Below are positions 62,901 to 64,000 of a stretch of 64,000 nt of DNA, one piece after another. Each line of letters starts with the position of its first letter. The stretch's first letter is position 1. The position numbers were made by a program, and so were the translations under genes. The notes under the pieces were generated by a model. The model did no database searches and was not told the DNA's origin. It worked only from the letters and a program-made list of their open reading frames with translations. The DNA is from Hydractinia symbiolongicarpus (taxonomy: Eukaryota; Cnidaria; Hydrozoa; Anthoathecata; Hydractiniidae): NCBI RefSeq assembly GCF_029227915.1, contig NC_079875.1, positions 41,003,201 to 41,067,200 of the forward strand, written 5' to 3'.

Positions 62901-64000
62901 GGAAATCGCGGGTTTTCGTTTGCCGGCGATTAAACCTCTTTTAGTAAGCGTCTCATCAGAAATAAAAACATTTTTGAAAACTACAAGTCTCATGCGTTTT
63001 AGTGGTGAAAAAAAAATTTAAAAAATCGTTCGGGAAATGAGTTTACTCCCTGGGTACTTTCTTTGTATACTTTTGACTATACGGGCCAAGCCCGGGATTT
63101 ACGGGAAATCGCGGTTTTTCGTTTGCCGGCGATTAAACATCTTTTATTCAGCGTCTCATCAAAAATGAAAACATTTTTGAAAACTACAAGTCTCATGCGT
63201 TTTAGTGGTGAAAAAATAATTTAAAAAATCGTTCCGGAAATGAGTTTACTCCCTGGGTACTTTCTTTGTATGCTTTTGACTATACGGGCCGAGTCCGGGA
63301 TTTTCGGGAAATCGCAGGTTTTCGTTTGCCGGCGATTAAACTTCTTTTATTCAGCGTCTCATCAAAAATGAAAAATATTTTGAAAACTACAAGTCTCATG
63401 CGTTGTAGTGGTGAAAAAATAATTTAAAAAATCGTTCGGGAAATGAGTTTACTCCCTGGGTACTTTCTTTGTATACTTTTGACTATACGGGCCGAGTCCG
63501 GGATTTACGGGAAGTCGCGGGTTTTCGTTTGCCGGCGATTAAACTTCTTTTATTCAGCGTCTCATCAAAAATGAAAACATTTTTAAAAACTACAAGTCTC
63601 CTGGGCTTTAGTGGTGAAATAATAATTTAAAAAATCGTTCGGGAAATGAGTTTACACCCTGGGTACTTTCTTTGTATGCTTTTGACTATACGGGCCGAGT
63701 CCGGGATTTTCGAGAAATCGCAGGTTTTCGTTTGCCGGCGATTAAACTTCTTTTATTCAGCGTCTCATCAAAAATGAGAAATATTTTGAAAACTACAAGT
63801 CTCATGCGTTTTAGTGGTGAAAAAATAATTTAAAAAATCGTTTGGGAAAGGAGTTTACTCCCTGGGTACTTTCTTTGTATACTTTTGATTATACGGGCCG
63901 GGTCCCGGGTTTACGGGAAATGGCGGGTTTTCGTTTCCTGGCGATTAAACTTCTTTTATTCAGCGTCTCATCAAAAATGAAACATTTTTGAAAACTACAA
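59912..64000 (+). repeat. Right segment: 14-monomer and 4-monomer copies combining to a 3,652-bp spacing
   Basis: From about 60,390 to 62,010 the sequence repeats 57,550-59,170 at 2,840 bp (58,567 and 61,407; 58,141 and 60,981). Four monomers at about 61,215-62,026 are then repeated at 62,027-62,838 (61,813 and 62,625, 812 bp). After that the text resumes as a copy of 59,170 onward at 3,652 bp, shown by aagcccggattt at 59,237 and 62,889 and by ggtcccgggttt with gtttcctggcg near 60,251 and 63,903. The array runs off the window end. Confidence 0.8.
61215..62838 (+). repeat. Four-monomer tandem duplication, 812 bp, two copies
   Basis: Points 61,407 and 62,219, and 61,813 and 62,625, are 812 bp apart (exactly 4 x 203). 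The tail gaaacaataattt, otherwise rare, occurs in both copies (near 61,790 and 62,603). Copy 1 has one-off changes atttacagg and ttgcaggcg near 61,273 and 61,299 that copy 2 lacks. Confidence 0.82.

Larger units (their letters stand above)
1..64000 (+). repeat. Satellite DNA array, ~203-bp monomer, ~315 tandem copies
   Basis: The same unit of about 203 bp recurs from the first base to the last without interruption and always in the same orientation. The period is seen directly: equivalent points fall at 56,741, 56,944 and 57,147, and at 62,219, 62,422 and 62,625. Longer intervals are near-multiples of 203 (406, 606, 812, 1,218, 1,419, 1,623, 1,825, 2,026, 2,840, 3,650). Small indels make the average unit slightly shorter, near 202.8 bp. 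Neither edge of the array is inside the window. I see no transposon, microsatellite, inversion or single-copy insert. Long homogeneous arrays of nucleosome-length units are typical of eukaryotic centromeric or pericentromeric heterochromatin; that location is inference. The family is not one I recognise. Confidence 0.99.

Noticed and set aside
1-64000. CRISPR array
   Set aside because: There are no unique spacers between short identical repeats; the whole 203-bp unit repeats, and the units are far longer than CRISPR repeat-spacer units.
1-64000. Known human alpha satellite or another familiar satellite
   Set aside because: The period (203 bp, not 171) and the sequence do not match alpha satellite, and I do not recognise it as any other named family. 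I assign no name.

Overview
The whole 64,000-base window is one uninterrupted satellite DNA array. The basic unit is about 203 bp (37% GC in the reference copy) and is repeated head-to-tail about 315 times, always in the same orientation. I found no unique sequence, transposon, RNA gene, CRISPR array or credible protein gene. Such an array indicates nuclear heterochromatin of a eukaryote (centromeric, pericentromeric or subtelomeric). I do not recognise the monomer family and cannot name the species. The monomer keeps 11 CpGs against about 7 expected from base composition, which argues against long-term cytosine methylation and decay, or else indicates very recent amplification.

Monomer anatomy (reference copy 56,741-56,943): a T-rich stretch with the palindrome GTATAC; a GC-rich core with four CGGG motifs 11, 9 and 10 bp apart; the palindrome GCCGGC; a T-rich stretch; a 22-bp perfect dyad (9-bp arms, AAAA spacer) in many copies; and an A-rich tail. 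Several subfamilies can be told apart by linked diagnostic bases. I call them A (cttttgac / ccgagtccggg / cttcttttattcagcg), B (cattcgac / ccaagcccggg / ccactttcattaagcg / catttctg), C (gattatac / gggtccgggg / aaatggcggg) and D (tatgcttttg / gattttcggg / atcgcagg).

Layout. 1-4,170: mixed monomers with little regular order. About 4,170-22,400: a higher-order repeat of about 3,650 bp (18 monomers), disturbed by 2-, 3- and 9-monomer duplications. 21,190-23,625: a tandem 6-monomer duplication. 26,096-31,775: a tandem 14-monomer (2,840-bp) duplication differing at only about four places by eye. 31,776-39,234: mixed order with 14- and 20-monomer spacings. 39,235-46,830: successive 3-, 7- and 10-monomer duplications. 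48,340-51,585: a tandem 8-monomer duplication. 51,586-56,259: partly a copy of 46.1-47.5 kb. 56,260-59,911: a tandem 9-monomer duplication. 57,550-64,000: overlapping 14- and 4-monomer duplications that together give a 3,652-bp spacing. A fixed D-C-B monomer triplet (about 609 bp) recurs about 13 times between 6.4 and 51.7 kb and then disappears.

The array looks like the product of repeated in-register unequal exchange or replication-based amplification. There are no genes to connect functionally. The candidate functional elements are structural: the dyad, the helically phased CGGG motifs and the near-nucleosomal period. All identities and boundaries were read by eye and should be taken as approximate to within one monomer.
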